NCBI GenBank assembly: GCA_016720655.1 | Contig: JADKKE010000002.1 | Coordinates: 260,877 to 324,876, forward strand | Source of the DNA: Bacteroidota bacterium | GTDB lineage: Bacteria; Bacteroidota; Bacteroidia; AKYH767-A; 2013-40CM-41-45 | Direction of reading: 5' to 3' | Length of the DNA: 64,000 bases | Shown here: positions 8,014-17,410 of the stretch, in pieces | How positions within the stretch are numbered: position 1 is the first letter of the stretch | How the letters are laid out: each line of letters starts with the position of its first letter | The notes under the pieces: generated by a model | What the model was told of the DNA's origin: nothing | The model's input: the letters and a program-made list of their open reading frames with translations, nothing else | Databases searched by the model: none | Program-made: the position numbers and the translations under genes

Positions 8014-8358
8014 ATGCCACGTTCAGTCAATGCCGTCGCGTCCAGAGCACGGAGAAAAAAAATGTTCAAACTCGCTAAAGGTTACTGGGGAGCGAGAGGT
8101 AATGTATTAACCGTTGCCAAAAATACTGTAGAAAAAGGATTGGGGTATGCATACCGTGATCGTCGTACAAAGAAGCGTAATTTCCGTTCCCTGTGGATCA
8201 TGCGTATTAACGCCGGTGCACGTGAACATGGGTTGAGTTATTCGGATTTGATGGGTAAAATCCATGCAAAAGGTCTCGATCTCAATCGCAAAACACTCGC
8301 CGATTTGGCACTGAATCACCCGGAAGCATTTAAGGCCGTAATTGATTCTGTTAAGTAA
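8014..8358 (+). CDS. rplT: 50S ribosomal protein L20
   Basis: A 114-residue protein that binds 23S rRNA early in 50S assembly. The N-terminus MPRSVNAVASRARRKKMFKL, the GYWGARGNVLTVAKN segment and the C-terminal globular domain with LWIMRINAGAREHGLSYS are characteristic. It ends the thrS-infC-rpmI-rplT group and is followed by a rho-independent terminator. In other bacteria L20 regulates this operon by binding its mRNA; no such structure was resolved here. Confidence 0.98.
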   Translation: MPRSVNAVASRARRKKMFKLAKGYWGARGNVLTVAKNTVEKGLGYAYRDRRTKKRNFRSLWIMRINAGAREHGLSYSDLMGKIHAKGLDLNRKTLADLALNHPEAFKAVIDSVK

Positions 8359-8394
8359 CTACGCCATAGTTTTTAGTGAATCAATGACAAGAAG

Positions 8395-8421
8395 AGGGAA
8401 CCGAAAGGTTCCCTTTCTTTT
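8395..8421 (+). terminator. Rho-independent terminator after rplT
   Basis: Stem AGGGAACC / GGTTCCCT with a GAAA tetraloop, followed by TTCTTTTT. It lies 36 bases after the rplT stop. Confidence 0.9.
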
Positions 8422-8575
8422 TATCCCCCGGTCATCATCGATTTTGAAAATGGCCATTCTAGAAACAGTAAGCTATTCAAGAGTGGACACCACGAGATTT
8501 GAATTGGAAAAAATCTGAATCTGCTGATAAGAAAATAGATGTTCAGACAATCTGAGTACCGGCAACAAAATTCGA

Positions 8576-9613
8576 TTATTTCTTCTGCGATGCGCTGAGC
8601 AACTCAATCCGGGCAGAAGCGAGTTTGTAGGTTGGGAAAATCCCAAGTGCTTTGTGATAATCCTCCAGAGCTTCTTTAATTTCTCCTTTGAATTCATGCG
8701 CAAGGCCGCGATTGTAATAGGCTTCGACGTAGTCTTTATTCAAGCGAATCGCCTCTGAAAATTGCTCAATTGCTTTTGGATAATCCTTTTTATACACGAG
8801 GGCAATGTATCCGATATTATAATGTGCATCCGCATATTTCGGGTCGAGCTTCAAGATTACATTGTAATCACCTGTCGCTTTATTCAGTTCTCCGATATTC
8901 TGAAGAAATAAACCCCGGTTGTACAATGCTTCAGTGCTGCGCGGACGAAGGCTGATCGCATTACCATAATATTGCAATGCCAATTTATTATTCATGGCAG
9001 CATACAAATTTCCAAGTTGAATGTGCGCATCGTAATTTTCCGGTTCCAGATCTACAACGGTTTCAAAGCTGGACAATGCTTTCGCTGTATCCCCTGATTC
9101 TTTATAGACAAAGCCTTTTAGAAAATAAGGCTTAGTCAGTTTTTGATCAATCTTCATTGCCTCATTCGCGTACATTATTGATTTGGGATATCCTTTAATG
9201 TACAGGTAAATTTCAGCCAGTTTGAGATTCGCTTCCAGGTTCTTCGGATCCAGTCGCAGGCATTTTTCATAGACCTCTACTGATTTTCGTACCTGAAGTC
9301 CACGAAAGCTCACATCCGCCAGCAACAAAAGAAATTCCATTTTACTTGAATCCAGAGCAACCGCTTTGCCGGCATCAGCATAAGCTTGATTAATGTTGTC
9401 CTTTTCCAGGTAAATTTTCGCACGTTGATAATATGCAGTTGCATTATCCGGCTCCCGCAGAATTTGTTTATTCAATTGAAAAAAAACATCTGCTGAATTC
9501 AGTGAATCGATGTTTCCATTTTCATTCTTATTTTCCGATTGATTCGGGGTACACGAACTTAAGAGGCCGATGTACAGAATACTTAAAATGCAACTGAATT
9601 TTGTAATCCTCAT
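8576..9613 (-). CDS. TPR-repeat lipoprotein
   Basis: The 345 residues from the ATG at 9611-9613 begin with a lipoprotein signal peptide (MRITKFSCILSILYIGLLSSC, lipobox LSSC). An upstream in-frame ATG would add 11 residues before the signal and is less likely. After an Asn/Ser-rich linker the rest is made of about eight 34-residue tetratricopeptide repeats, seen as recurring ALDSS, RLDPKNLEA, DLEPENYDAHIQLGNLY and RLNKDYVEAYYNRGLAH units. It is predicted to be a periplasmic or outer-membrane-attached protein-interaction scaffold; the partner is unknown. It is downstream of recA but separated from it by a terminator. Confidence 0.85.
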   Translation of the reverse strand: MRITKFSCILSILYIGLLSSCTPNQSENKNENGNIDSLNSADVFFQLNKQILREPDNATAYYQRAKIYLEKDNINQAYADAGKAVALDSSKMEFLLLLADVSFRGLQVRKSVEVYEKCLRLDPKNLEANLKLAEIYLYIKGYPKSIMYANEAMKIDQKLTKPYFLKGFVYKESGDTAKALSSFETVVDLEPENYDAHIQLGNLYAAMNNKLALQYYGNAISLRPRSTEALYNRGLFLQNIGELNKATGDYNVILKLDPKYADAHYNIGYIALVYKKDYPKAIEQFSEAIRLNKDYVEAYYNRGLAHEFKGEIKEALEDYHKALGIFPTYKLASARIELLSASQKK

Positions 9614-9620
9614 AGGGTGA

Positions 9621-9664
9621 AATAAAAAGCCACAAAACAAACCCAAAGGGTTCTGTTTTGTGGC
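9621..9664 (-). terminator. Rho-independent terminator after recA
   Basis: Read on the minus strand, a long hairpin GCCACAAAACA...TGTTTTGTGGC with an inner GAACCC-TTT-GGGTT extension is followed by TTTTTATTT. It lies directly after the reconstructed recA stop and before the TPR lipoprotein start. Confidence 0.9.
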
Positions 9665-9684
9665 CTGAAAAATACAAATTAAAA

Positions 9685-10709
9685 TCAGCTTGCCGCAGCA
9701 GCTTCTCTTAATGCTTCACGAATTTTAAGTTCAAGTTCTTCAGCAAGTTCAGGATTGTCGTTTAACAACTGCTTCACAGCATCTCTTCCCTGTCCTAATT
9801 TGGTATCACCATAACTGAACCATGAACCCGACTTCTTGATGATATTTTGTCGACACCGATGTCAACAATTTCTCCCATTTTGGAGATTCCTTCACCGTAC
9901 ATGATATCGAATTCAGCAATTCTGAAAGGCGGTGCCACTTTGTTTTTCACAATTTTCACCTTGGTACGGTTTCCAACAATTGCTTCACCATCTTTCAATT
10001 GTCCGATTCGACGGATATCCAAACGAACGGAAGCATAAAACTTCAAAGCGTTTCCACCTGTAGTTGTCTCAGGATTACCGAACACCACTCCAATCTTCTC
10101 ACGAAGCTGGTTGATGAAAATACAACAACAGCCGGTACGACTGATTGTTCCTGTCAATTTACGAAGTGCCTGAGACATCAAACGAGCCTGAAGACCCATT
10201 TTGCTTTCACCCATTTCGCCTTCAATTTCAGCCTTGGGAGTAAGTGCTGCTACTGAGTCAATGACAAGGATGTCAATCGCACCTGAACGGATCAGGTTTT
10301 CTGCGATCTCCAGTGCTTGTTCTCCATTATCAGGTTGGGAGATCAGGAGATTCTCCAGATCCACACCAAGCTTTTGCGCATAGAAACGATCAAATGCATG
10401 TTCTGCATCGATGAAAGCTGCTATTCCGCCATTCTTCTGAACATTAGCAATCGCATGAATTGCCAGTGTCGTTTTACCGGATGATTCCGGACCGTAAATC
10501 TCCACTACTCTTCCTTTTGGAAGTCCGCCTATTCCCAGTGCATTATCAAGAGAAATCGAACCGGTAGAAATGGATTCAACCTGTTCAACTGCCTCATCTC
10601 CCATCTTCATAATTGTGCCTTTACCGTAGGCTTTTTCAATTTTGTCGATGGTAAGCTGTAAAGCTTTTAATTTTTCTTTTACCGTTTCTTTAACTTCTGC
10701 TGTTGCCAT
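9685..10709 (-). CDS. recA: Recombinase RecA (one-base frameshift near the 3' end)
   Basis: DNA recombinase and SOS co-protease. The intact frame covers residues 1 to about 287: Walker A GPESSGKT at 73-80, the Walker B region ILVIDSVAALTP, loop L1 (EIEGEMGESKMGLQARLMSQ) and loop L2 (GVVFGNPETTTGGNALKF). After GEIVDIGVDK the frame slips and ends early at 9795. Adding one A to the A4 run (T4 at 9845-9848 on the plus strand) restores a normal C-terminus, NIIKKSGSWFSYGDTKLG through to EALREAAAAS and the stop at 9685, for 341 residues in all. Because RecA is near-universal and the downstream frame is perfectly conserved, a sequencing or assembly error is the likeliest cause. Confidence 0.93.
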
Positions 10710-11173
10710 AGTTTATAAATTTGATATTTAGTGTTTGTCTGTTTTTCTTTGTTTTTTATCAAAATTCAATAAAAATCTGATTTTCAAGCAATCAAAGTGA
10801 ATGATTGTATTCCAACCAAACCCCTCTCTAACAAAAGTGTGAAATCTTTCCTTTGCAAATACACCTGTTGAGAAATTTTTTATTTTATTCACCCGCAAAT
10901 GCGATGAAAGTCGCTAATCAGGCGGATTTCAAAGGATTCTGAATGATTCAGGTTGGAAAAAGTCTATCAATTTGGACATGCAAACCGAGGGAATCCGAAA
11001 AGTTCCTGCCGCACTCAACTGCGAAAATATTCCTTTTGATACGCATTTAAGTTCAATGCATGCGGAAATCAGCAACAATACACAAATTCTACCTGTTAAC
11101 TTGGCGTGGTAATTCGTGAGGATAAAACCGAAATGATTTAGACATTGCATTAATGATGGTGTAAATGAAAATC
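10710..11173. other. Intergenic stretch upstream of recA, no gene seen
   Basis: 464 bases between the recA start and the end of the broken secreted-protein gene. It holds the recA promoter region but I see no clear TAnnTTTG box for it. A short minus-strand frame at 10929-11177 has no recognisable protein character. Confidence 0.5.
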
Positions 11174-12928
11174 TCATTCTGTCTTTATAAATTTAAAAAT
11201 GTGACTGCCAGAACTTGACTTAAGATTCAAAAGATACATTCCCGCACTTAATTTTTCAATATGAATTTCTTCCTCATTCTGTAAGTTTTGTATCGTCAGT
11301 ATGACTTCACCTTGCATACTTAAAATTGTGGCCTGCATGTCTTTTTGAATAGGCACGCTTATTTTCAAATAATCCTTTGCAGGATTGGGATAGATGAAAT
11401 CATTTAAAACATCAATACGATCAACGATTGATGTGATTGTCGTTGAATCATAAGCGATGTGAAACATGTATCCCATGGCCGGTGCATGCAAATATTATGT
11501 TGAAGAAGAAGGGTCACAATCCAGGGAATCCTGAAACGCTCCCGAAACGAACAAAGTATGATCTTCTGAAATGCAAAACTGCTGATTTGAAGAATTGGAA
11601 TTGGGATCAGAAAAACCCCAGTGAAAGGAGTTATTTCCTAAGAGACTACTGTAACAAAGCAGAAAATAACTTTCATCGTTAGCGCTGATCATGTATACAC
11701 CGGAAGAAGGATCTACATCTAAATTTCCATTCGACAAATCTCCACTTAAGTAAATGTAACCATCTTTCTCCCGTATAAAATCAAAATCAGGCGCTATTTG
11801 AGAGTATAATACCGCAGAGGATATGTAATTCCCGGTAATATCGTATTTCACAATGCCATATCCAACATCAGGAAATACAGAAACCAAATAAGGTGCAGTA
11901 AACGTGTTGTGCAAATACAAGGTATCTTCAAATTCAACCATCGTGTATATGTATCCGTCAACATCAGTTGTCATTCCGTCAATGTCATTAGCAAAATCAC
12001 TAAAAGTTTTCCACATACACGGATAAAATTGCCGGCAGTATCATATATAGCAGTAAATGATGATTCATCAAATTCGTTATAAAAAAGGTTTGACCTGCAC
12101 CGGGATCAAGATCAATTGTGTCCGTTCCGCTGTAGTTACCGGTAAGTATAAGATTTCCGGATACAGGGTCTAATTTCAAAAATTCAATTCCGAATTGGGA
12201 CCCATCTGCGCCTTTAGTTGTAATTGTATCCACCCATAGCAAATTGAAATTTGATCATATTTTGCTAGAAAAAGTTCAATTCTACCGCTATCACCAACTA
12301 AGAAGATATTGATTTATTCCCGGGTCAAAATCAACACTATCAAAGTAATTTCCTAAAAAATAATAATTATTTTGAAGGTCACATTCAATACTTCGAATAG
12401 CTAATCCACCAAAATTATTAATTCCGCCAATCATGATATGCTGAACGTATTCAAAAGAGCTGTCATACTTAATAATGAGTTCGTGTCCATAATTCAATGA
12501 ACTGGTGACATTATTAATATTCGGTCTGAAATCAATATCCACAGTCCCTGATAATTGCCCAACAAATAAATGATTATTTGATTTATCTATAACTATTGAG
12601 CGAGGACTGAAACTTCCATTGACATCTCCTCCTACTCCACTAGCCCATAGCAAGGATCCATCCGTTTGGGAATACTTCGCAATAAAACTGTCAAACAGAA
12701 AACTATTGACTACAAAGCTGTCAATTGGATCCGGGTCAAGGTCAATTTGCGGACCTAAACAGCAAAGCTTCCAAATGTCAAAAGGTTGTTGTCATAATCA
12801 GCAAGAGTGTGAGAAGGAGAGGCTCCAAATCCCTGATGGTCAATTGCCATCCCCCAATGAAATTGCTGAGCATTACTTTGAAGGATAATCAGGAAAATAA
12901 ACAAAGATGTAAATTGAATTTTCATCAT
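11174..12928 (-). pseudogene. Broken type IX secreted beta-propeller (SBBP-like) protein
   Basis: Minus-strand fragments in several frames add up to one secreted protein. Its signal peptide starts at 12926-12928 (MMKIQFTSLFIFLIILQSNAQ). The repeated propeller blades carry DLDPDP, DFDPG and DLDPGAG motifs and LLWA/LLWV strands, typical of SBBP-repeat proteins. The type IX secretion C-terminal domain (FIYPNPAKDYLKISVP to FKFIKTE) ends at 11174. Frame lesions are visible near 12757-12759, about 12290, about 12250, about 12095 and about 12010, and there is an in-frame TAA at 11495-11497. This lesion density is far above the single indels in other genes of the window, so true decay is plausible, although poor base quality would give the same picture. 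Its role, if intact, would be a surface or secreted protein. Confidence 0.8.
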
Positions 12929-13155
12929 ATATATTTTTAGAAAATAAAACAGAAAAATCTAAAACTCAAATAAAATAAGAGAACTGAAATATCAATAAAA
13001 AATGAAATTCAGAAATAAAACCTATACCTCATTTCTGGTGTATAAAAAAGGATAGAAAATCTTAGAATTATACAAAGGGACTGAAATTAAGATATGTAGA
13101 GAATTACATTCAATAAATAGGACATAAAACAAAACTTAAAATTCAGTCATAAAAA

Positions 13156-13179
13156 AACCCCGGCTACCATGCCGGGGTT
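13156..13179 (-). terminator. Rho-independent terminator of the PadR-PspC operon
   Basis: AACCCCGGC / GCCGGGGTT with a six-base loop. On the minus strand it is followed by a run of seven T. It lies 45 bases after the PspC stop. The rest of 12929-13223 is A/T-rich and shows no gene. Confidence 0.9.
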
Positions 13180-13223
13180 AGAAAACAACCTATTGTCAAT
13201 CTAAAATCAAATTAATTGCACTC

Positions 13224-15068
13224 CTAATAAATCATTCTGTGTAAATGTGTATTCCCTTTTTCTGAAGGAGATTGCGGTGCTGGTGGTGGTTGAACTTCAT
13301 CAACTTTCATTTCCATTCGCATCCCTTTTTTGTTGATTCGAACCCTGTCCTTTCCATTTTCGCGAACATGAACTCCGTTGCTGTCGACCTGAACTCTGTC
13401 CCCATCGGAACCGTTGATGATAATTCCGTTTTCATCAATTTTAATTTCAGCACCATCATCTGAATTGATGTGTATTTCACCATCACCCAAAGTGGACTCG
13501 GTACCATCGCAATCGACACATTTGAGTCCTTTTTCGGTCATGATCCAGGTTCTGTTGAGCATGTCACGATCCAAGACATTTTCAATATTGTCGATATCAT
13601 AGATGTAGTGCTTCAAACTTTCATCCAGTTTTATTTTTCCTCCAACCGGAACACGAAGCAACAGCTGAATTTTTTGAGCACGGTATTTTTCATCGGGTTT
13701 CAAAGTAAAATGCCGGTCGAGTTTTAATACTGAATCATTCTGAGCGAAGGCATAAACAATATGTGAAGCATTGTCGATCGCATTTTTTCTTGAGTTACCT
13801 CTTGCATAGAGGAGTTCAACCAACTCGAATGAATCTGTTGGACTTTTCACGATATCCAGCTTTACTTTCTGAGAGAGAAAACGATTGTTATTGATATCCA
13901 GACGAAAATCTTCATCATCATCGTAGTCTGAATCATCGTATTTTTTTTCTTCATTCTTAGTACCGCTCATTTCAATAAGCATAGTGCGGGATGCAGGTTG
14001 ATTCAATGCAATTTCCTTGCGTATATTTTCTTTTTCAGAGAATTCTCCTGCCAAGCGAATACCAATTACCAGGCACAATGCAACACCGGTAAGCCACAAT
14101 CCAAGAGCAGTGAATCCTACAATTTTAGAACTCTTGCGGATATTGAATAACATCCTGGCTCCTGCATAAGCAAGCATGATGAATGGAATACCGATCAGCA
14201 GTACAACTCCGATAAATCCCAATACAAAATGAGTTTCGGAAGCGAATGCATAATTCCAGATTGGAGGATAATGTGTACCCGGAATTTTAAGCAAGGCAAA
14301 CAAAGAGACAAAAGCTGCAAAAGCCACAATCAGACCGATGAACATAAAAAATATTGCTATCAGTTTGCCGAGCAGGATGAAGAAGAATTTAATCACCTCT
14401 CCTATCGCTTCAAATATTCTTCCTACTACTGTACCTGCTTTTTTCGCAACTTCTTTCCCGGAATCACCTGCAGTCTTACGAACTTGTTCCATCTCCTCCT
14501 TGACATTCTTTTCAATGTTGGAGATGGTTACAGGCTCCCCCCGCATCTGTAGCTTTTCAGCTGTTGTTTTGGCTTCAGGGACAATGATCCACAGAAGGAT
14601 GTACAGCAAAAATCCGGAACCGAAAACGAAGAAAATAAAAGCAAATGCCAGTCGAACCCAAACTGCATCAACATCGAAATACGATGCGATTCCCGAACAT
14701 ACTCCTCCGAGCAGTTTATCATCCGGATTGCGGTAGAGCCGGCGTTTCACCGGACCATCTTGCGCATTGTTTCGGTCGGATGCTTTTTCTTCAGCCTTTT
14801 CAGGTTCATCACCGAATTGATCCGGACGTCCCATCTGAATGGTAACTTCTTCCACATCTTCAAGAGTGATCACTTGTTTGCTGTCTTTGATTCGATCCTG
14901 AAACATTTCAGCAATGCGGGATTCGATATCCTGCATTATCTCATCGCGTCCTTCGGCAGTTGTAAAATGGCTCCGGATCGCTTCAAGATATTGTTTGAAC
15001 CGTTCATACGCGTTTTCGTCGATATGAAAGACGATTCCACCTATATTTACTGTTACTGTCTTATTCAT
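13224..15068 (-). CDS. PspC-domain membrane protein with C-terminal adhesin-like strand repeats
   Basis: 614 residues. The N-terminus (1-90) is a small cytoplasmic domain common to Bacteroidota PspC proteins (VNIGGIVFHIDENAYERF). A PspC domain follows (about 110-170: RRLYRNPDDKLLGGVCSGIA, then a hydrophobic helix FAFIFFVFGSGFLLYILLWIIVP), then several further membrane helices (about 225-345). The C-terminal part ends in short Asp/Gly-rich beta-strand repeats (INSDDGAEIKIDENGIIING). PspC proteins sense or respond to envelope stress. The gene overlaps padR by eight bases, so both are co-transcribed, and PadR probably controls the pair. Confidence 0.85.
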   Translation of the reverse strand: MNKTVTVNIGGIVFHIDENAYERFKQYLEAIRSHFTTAEGRDEIMQDIESRIAEMFQDRIKDSKQVITLEDVEEVTIQMGRPDQFGDEPEKAEEKASDRNNAQDGPVKRRLYRNPDDKLLGGVCSGIASYFDVDAVWVRLAFAFIFFVFGSGFLLYILLWIIVPEAKTTAEKLQMRGEPVTISNIEKNVKEEMEQVRKTAGDSGKEVAKKAGTVVGRIFEAIGEVIKFFFILLGKLIAIFFMFIGLIVAFAAFVSLFALLKIPGTHYPPIWNYAFASETHFVLGFIGVVLLIGIPFIMLAYAGARMLFNIRKSSKIVGFTALGLWLTGVALCLVIGIRLAGEFSEKENIRKEIALNQPASRTMLIEMSGTKNEEKKYDDSDYDDDEDFRLDINNNRFLSQKVKLDIVKSPTDSFELVELLYARGNSRKNAIDNASHIVYAFAQNDSVLKLDRHFTLKPDEKYRAQKIQLLLRVPVGGKIKLDESLKHYIYDIDNIENVLDRDMLNRTWIMTEKGLKCVDCDGTESTLGDGEIHINSDDGAEIKIDENGIIINGSDGDRVQVDSNGVHVRENGKDRVRINKKGMRMEMKVDEVQPPPAPQSPSEKGNTHLHRMIY

Positions 15069-15408
15069 GATGCTCAGGTTTTTGTGTTGTGTGGTTGACT
15101 GCCTCGACCAGTTCTTTCCAGGTCAGGTGGAGTTCTTCCAGAAATTTTTCTCCAAGGGGGGTTAATGAATAATATTTACGTGGCGGTCCTGATTTGCTTT
15201 CGATCCAGCGGTATTGCAAGAGACCTGCATTTTTTAAACGTGTCAGCAATGGATACAATGTTCCTTCCACGACGATCAGTTTTGATTCTTTCATTCGGGA
15301 GATAATATCCGAAGGGTACACTTCCTGATTGGAAAGAATCGATAAAATACAGAACTCCAATACCCCTTTTCGCATCTGAGCCTGCGTATTCTCTAAATTA
15401 CTGCTCAT
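15061..15408 (-). CDS. PadR-family transcriptional regulator
   Basis: A 115-residue winged-helix DNA-binding protein. The PadR pattern is clear: MRKGVLEFCILSILSNQEVY, then SDIISRMKESKLIVVEGTLY, PLLTRLKNAGLLQYRW, and the wing ESKSGPPRKYYSLTPLGEKF. It lacks the long C-terminal dimerisation domain, as in the short PadR subfamily. It overlaps the PspC gene start (ATGA), a gene pair I know from Bacteroidota, which suggests it represses its own operon. Confidence 0.92.
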   Translation of the reverse strand: MSSNLENTQAQMRKGVLEFCILSILSNQEVYPSDIISRMKESKLIVVEGTLYPLLTRLKNAGLLQYRWIESKSGPPRKYYSLTPLGEKFLEELHLTWKELVEAVNHTTQKPEHHE

Positions 15409-15416
15409 GGCTTTTT

Positions 15417-15467
15417 GGGTTAATTGTTTTTATTGGGTTAACAATGAACAAGTGAAAATCCACTTGT
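15417..15467. promoter_or_regulatory. Candidate PadR operator region: dyad plus direct repeat
   Basis: Upstream of padR, ACAAGTG (15448-15454) and CACTTGT (15461-15467) form a perfect 7-base dyad with a 6-base spacer, and GGGTTAA is repeated at 15417-15423 and 15435-15441. Lack of a T tract argues against the dyad being a terminator for the gene ending at 15473. Confidence 0.4.
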
Positions 15468-15472
15468 CCGGA

Positions 15473-16090
15473 TTATTGATGAAGATTTAGAAGATTGCGC
15501 TTCTCACTCCTTGAAGGTTCTTGTTTCCAGGTTACATTCGTTGCACTTAATTCAGTACCTGAGATCGTGTCCAATCCCTGGGCATAAACATTTCCTTTTC
15601 CAAAGACGCGCACAAAACTTTCGCCTACACTTCCACTTGCGATAATTTTCCCTGTACCTTTTACAATCATGCCCAGCGCAAGTGCACGTACATCCAATTT
15701 GATGCTTCCCGTTCCGTTCACCTTTAGAAGTAGCATATCCGAATTTACCGGCTGACTTGAAAAAACTTTTCCGGCTCCGTTGATTTCAATCAGGTTAATT
15801 TCTTCCATCGTTACATAAACAGTAACCGGTCTGTTATTTGTTCCTGAGATTACCAGGGCTCCGTTTAATACTTCCGTACGAATGGATTTAATCAATCGAA
15901 GGTCTCCTTCTACTCTTAATGCAGTTTCTGTTCCCTGTGTCAGGATTACATTGGCATTTGTGTTCAAGACCAGTCCGTAGAAATTTCCCGGAGTGCGGAG
16001 ATCAGAAATTAATTCATTGGATTCAGCTTTTGTTGCTGAACATGCGAGCAATGTTGCGATCAGGGTCAGGAAAAAGAAATTCGTTTTCAT
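15473..16090 (-). CDS. GIN-domain (DUF2807) lipoprotein
   Basis: A 205-residue protein with a lipoprotein-type signal (MKTNFFFLTLIATLLACS) and one GIN / DUF2807 domain, a right-handed beta-helix of short strands (TNANVILTQGTETALRVEGD, LVISGTNNRPVTVYV, EINGAGKVFSSQ, VNGTGSIKLDV, VKGTGKIIASGS, VFGKGNVYAQG). Annotators often call this a putative auto-transporter adhesin, but no adhesion role is proven. It lies just upstream of the PadR-PspC pair in the same direction and may belong to the same envelope-stress unit. Confidence 0.85.
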   Translation of the reverse strand: MKTNFFFLTLIATLLACSATKAESNELISDLRTPGNFYGLVLNTNANVILTQGTETALRVEGDLRLIKSIRTEVLNGALVISGTNNRPVTVYVTMEEINLIEINGAGKVFSSQPVNSDMLLLKVNGTGSIKLDVRALALGMIVKGTGKIIASGSVGESFVRVFGKGNVYAQGLDTISGTELSATNVTWKQEPSRSEKRNLLNLHQ

Positions 16091-16182
16091 TGGATGTGGT
16101 TTTGGGGTTTGTACTGTTCTGGAGAAATATTTTTGCTTAATGTTTTCTTAAGGTTCTATGTTATACCTTCAATAAGGTGATA

Positions 16183-16214
16183 CAAAGATATGGTTAATGG
16201 ATACTACTATGCAA
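16183..16214 (-). promoter_or_regulatory. Bacteroidota-type promoter of the GIN gene
   Basis: On the minus strand, TTG (complement of 16212-16214), a 21-base spacer and TATCTTTG (complement of 16183-16190) match the TTTG / TAnnTTTG promoter. It lies about 93 bases before the GIN start. Confidence 0.55.
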
Positions 16215-16430
16215 TACATGGTACTAATTATTTTTAAATTAATTTATATCTAACTGATTTACAGCTAAATTAATTTGATGGTGTTTTTATGGTAAATAGT
16301 AAATATAACTATTTGACAATTTCATATTAGAATAATACAATAACTGTATTGACATAAAAATATTAAAAACAGCAGATGCACCATTTCAAAAGCAGAGATT
16401 GAAAGCTTGTTCAGTAGAAAAAGGGAAAAA
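16215..16430. other. A/T-rich intergenic stretch
   Basis: Very A/T-rich sequence between the GIN promoter and the FKBP terminator. No gene, RNA or ordered repeat is supported. Confidence 0.5.
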
Positions 16431-16456
16431 AAAAGGCCGGTTCAATGAACCGGCCT
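16427..16456 (-). terminator. Rho-independent terminator after the FKBP gene
   Basis: AGGCCGGTTCA / TGAACCGGCCT hairpin, followed on the minus strand by a nine-T run. It lies 20 bases after the FKBP stop. Confidence 0.9.
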
Positions 16457-16476
16457 CCTTATTTAAAGCAATTTTT

Positions 16477-17169
16477 TTATTTGCCTTTGATACTTATTAG
16501 TTCAACTTCAAAAATCAAGGTAGAATTTGGACCGATTTGAGGACCTGCGGCACGATCGCCATAAGCCATTGCCGGTGGAACAAAAAGTTTCCATTTAGAA
16601 CCAACATTCATCATTTGAAGGGCTTCAGTCCATCCTTTGATTACGGCTCCAACCGGAAATTCAGCGGGTTCTCCCCTATCTACAGAGCTATCGAAGACAG
16701 TTCCGTCGATCAATGTTCCGTGGTAATGAGTTACAACAGTATCTGTTTCAGTTGGCTTTGGACCTGTACCAGTCTTCATTACCATGTATTGCATTCCATC
16801 AGGAAGTTCTATAACACCAGTTTTTTTCTTGTTTTCTTCGAGGAATTTCTTCCCGGTTTCAATATTGTTATCTGCCTTTTCTTTTTGTTTTTGTGCAAGA
16901 TAGCCTTGGATTGCAGCTTGAGACTCCTTGGCTCCAAGTTTTAAACTATCGCCTTTGAGTACGCTTTCCATAGCACCTTTCAGGATCTCAAGATTGAGAG
17001 TTTCAAGACCATCTTTTTTCATATTGGTTCCGATAGAAACTCCAATAGCATAGGATGCAGAATCAGCTGCATTTTTTAATGTCATATCAGCTTTGCCCTT
17101 TTGTCCATTGCAAGAGAACAAGGTAACCAGACTGAAACATGCCGCAAGCGACAATACTTTTTTCTTCAT
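16477..17169 (-). CDS. FKBP-type peptidyl-prolyl cis-trans isomerase lipoprotein
   Basis: A 230-residue envelope proline isomerase and folding catalyst. It has a lipoprotein signal (LSLAACFSLVTLFSC), then the helical FKBP_N dimerisation domain typical of Mip/FkpA (about 30-115: SYAIGVSIGTNMKKDGLE ... AIQGYLAQKQKEKADNN), then the FKBP_C catalytic domain (about 120-229: VVTHYHGTLIDGTVFDSS, VIKGWTEALQMMNVGSKW, PPAMAYGDRAAGPQIGPNST). The core hydrophobic and Tyr residues of the active site are present. It is a single gene with its own terminator. Confidence 0.95.
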   Translation of the reverse strand: MKKKVLSLAACFSLVTLFSCNGQKGKADMTLKNAADSASYAIGVSIGTNMKKDGLETLNLEILKGAMESVLKGDSLKLGAKESQAAIQGYLAQKQKEKADNNIETGKKFLEENKKKTGVIELPDGMQYMVMKTGTGPKPTETDTVVTHYHGTLIDGTVFDSSVDRGEPAEFPVGAVIKGWTEALQMMNVGSKWKLFVPPAMAYGDRAAGPQIGPNSTLIFEVELISIKGK

Positions 17170-17377
17170 AGGGTTAGATTTAAGAGGGGGCGAAGATATA
17201 GAAATAAACTAATTTCAATATGATTCTACAGTGATCTTTCCTGATATAAAATGGTTGAAATCGAAGTTAAGGATGGCAAATCCTTCTTGTTTTAATTTTT
17301 GATGCTTCAATTTCATTGATTTACCCAGAACCCGCAAGCATTCACGTAAAGTCAGGACTCAATTTGAATGCTTATTT

Positions 17378-17385
17378 TATATTTG
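17378..17385 (+). promoter_or_regulatory. Candidate -7 box at the head of the polysaccharide locus
   Basis: TATATTTG fits TAnnTTTG and lies 26 bases before the GTG start of the first glycosyltransferase. No good -33 box is at the usual distance. Confidence 0.4.
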
Positions 17386-17410
17386 TCCGATTCTTAAACG
17401 ATTCGTCTTT

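Noticed and set aside
9845..9848. Programmed -1/+1 ribosomal frameshift in recA
   Set aside because: No slippery heptamer or downstream structure is evident, and many other genes in the window show similar single-base breaks, so an error is simpler.
10929..11177. 82-residue minus-strand frame between recA and the broken propeller gene
   Set aside because: It has no family resemblance, and no promoter or ribosome site is apparent. Treated as noncoding.
14229..14736. Plus-strand frames antisense to the PspC gene
   Set aside because: They overlap conserved PspC coding sequence and have no domain character.
16537..16944. 135-residue plus-strand frame antisense to the FKBP gene
   Set aside because: The FKBP protein on the other strand is well conserved; the antisense product is meaningless.
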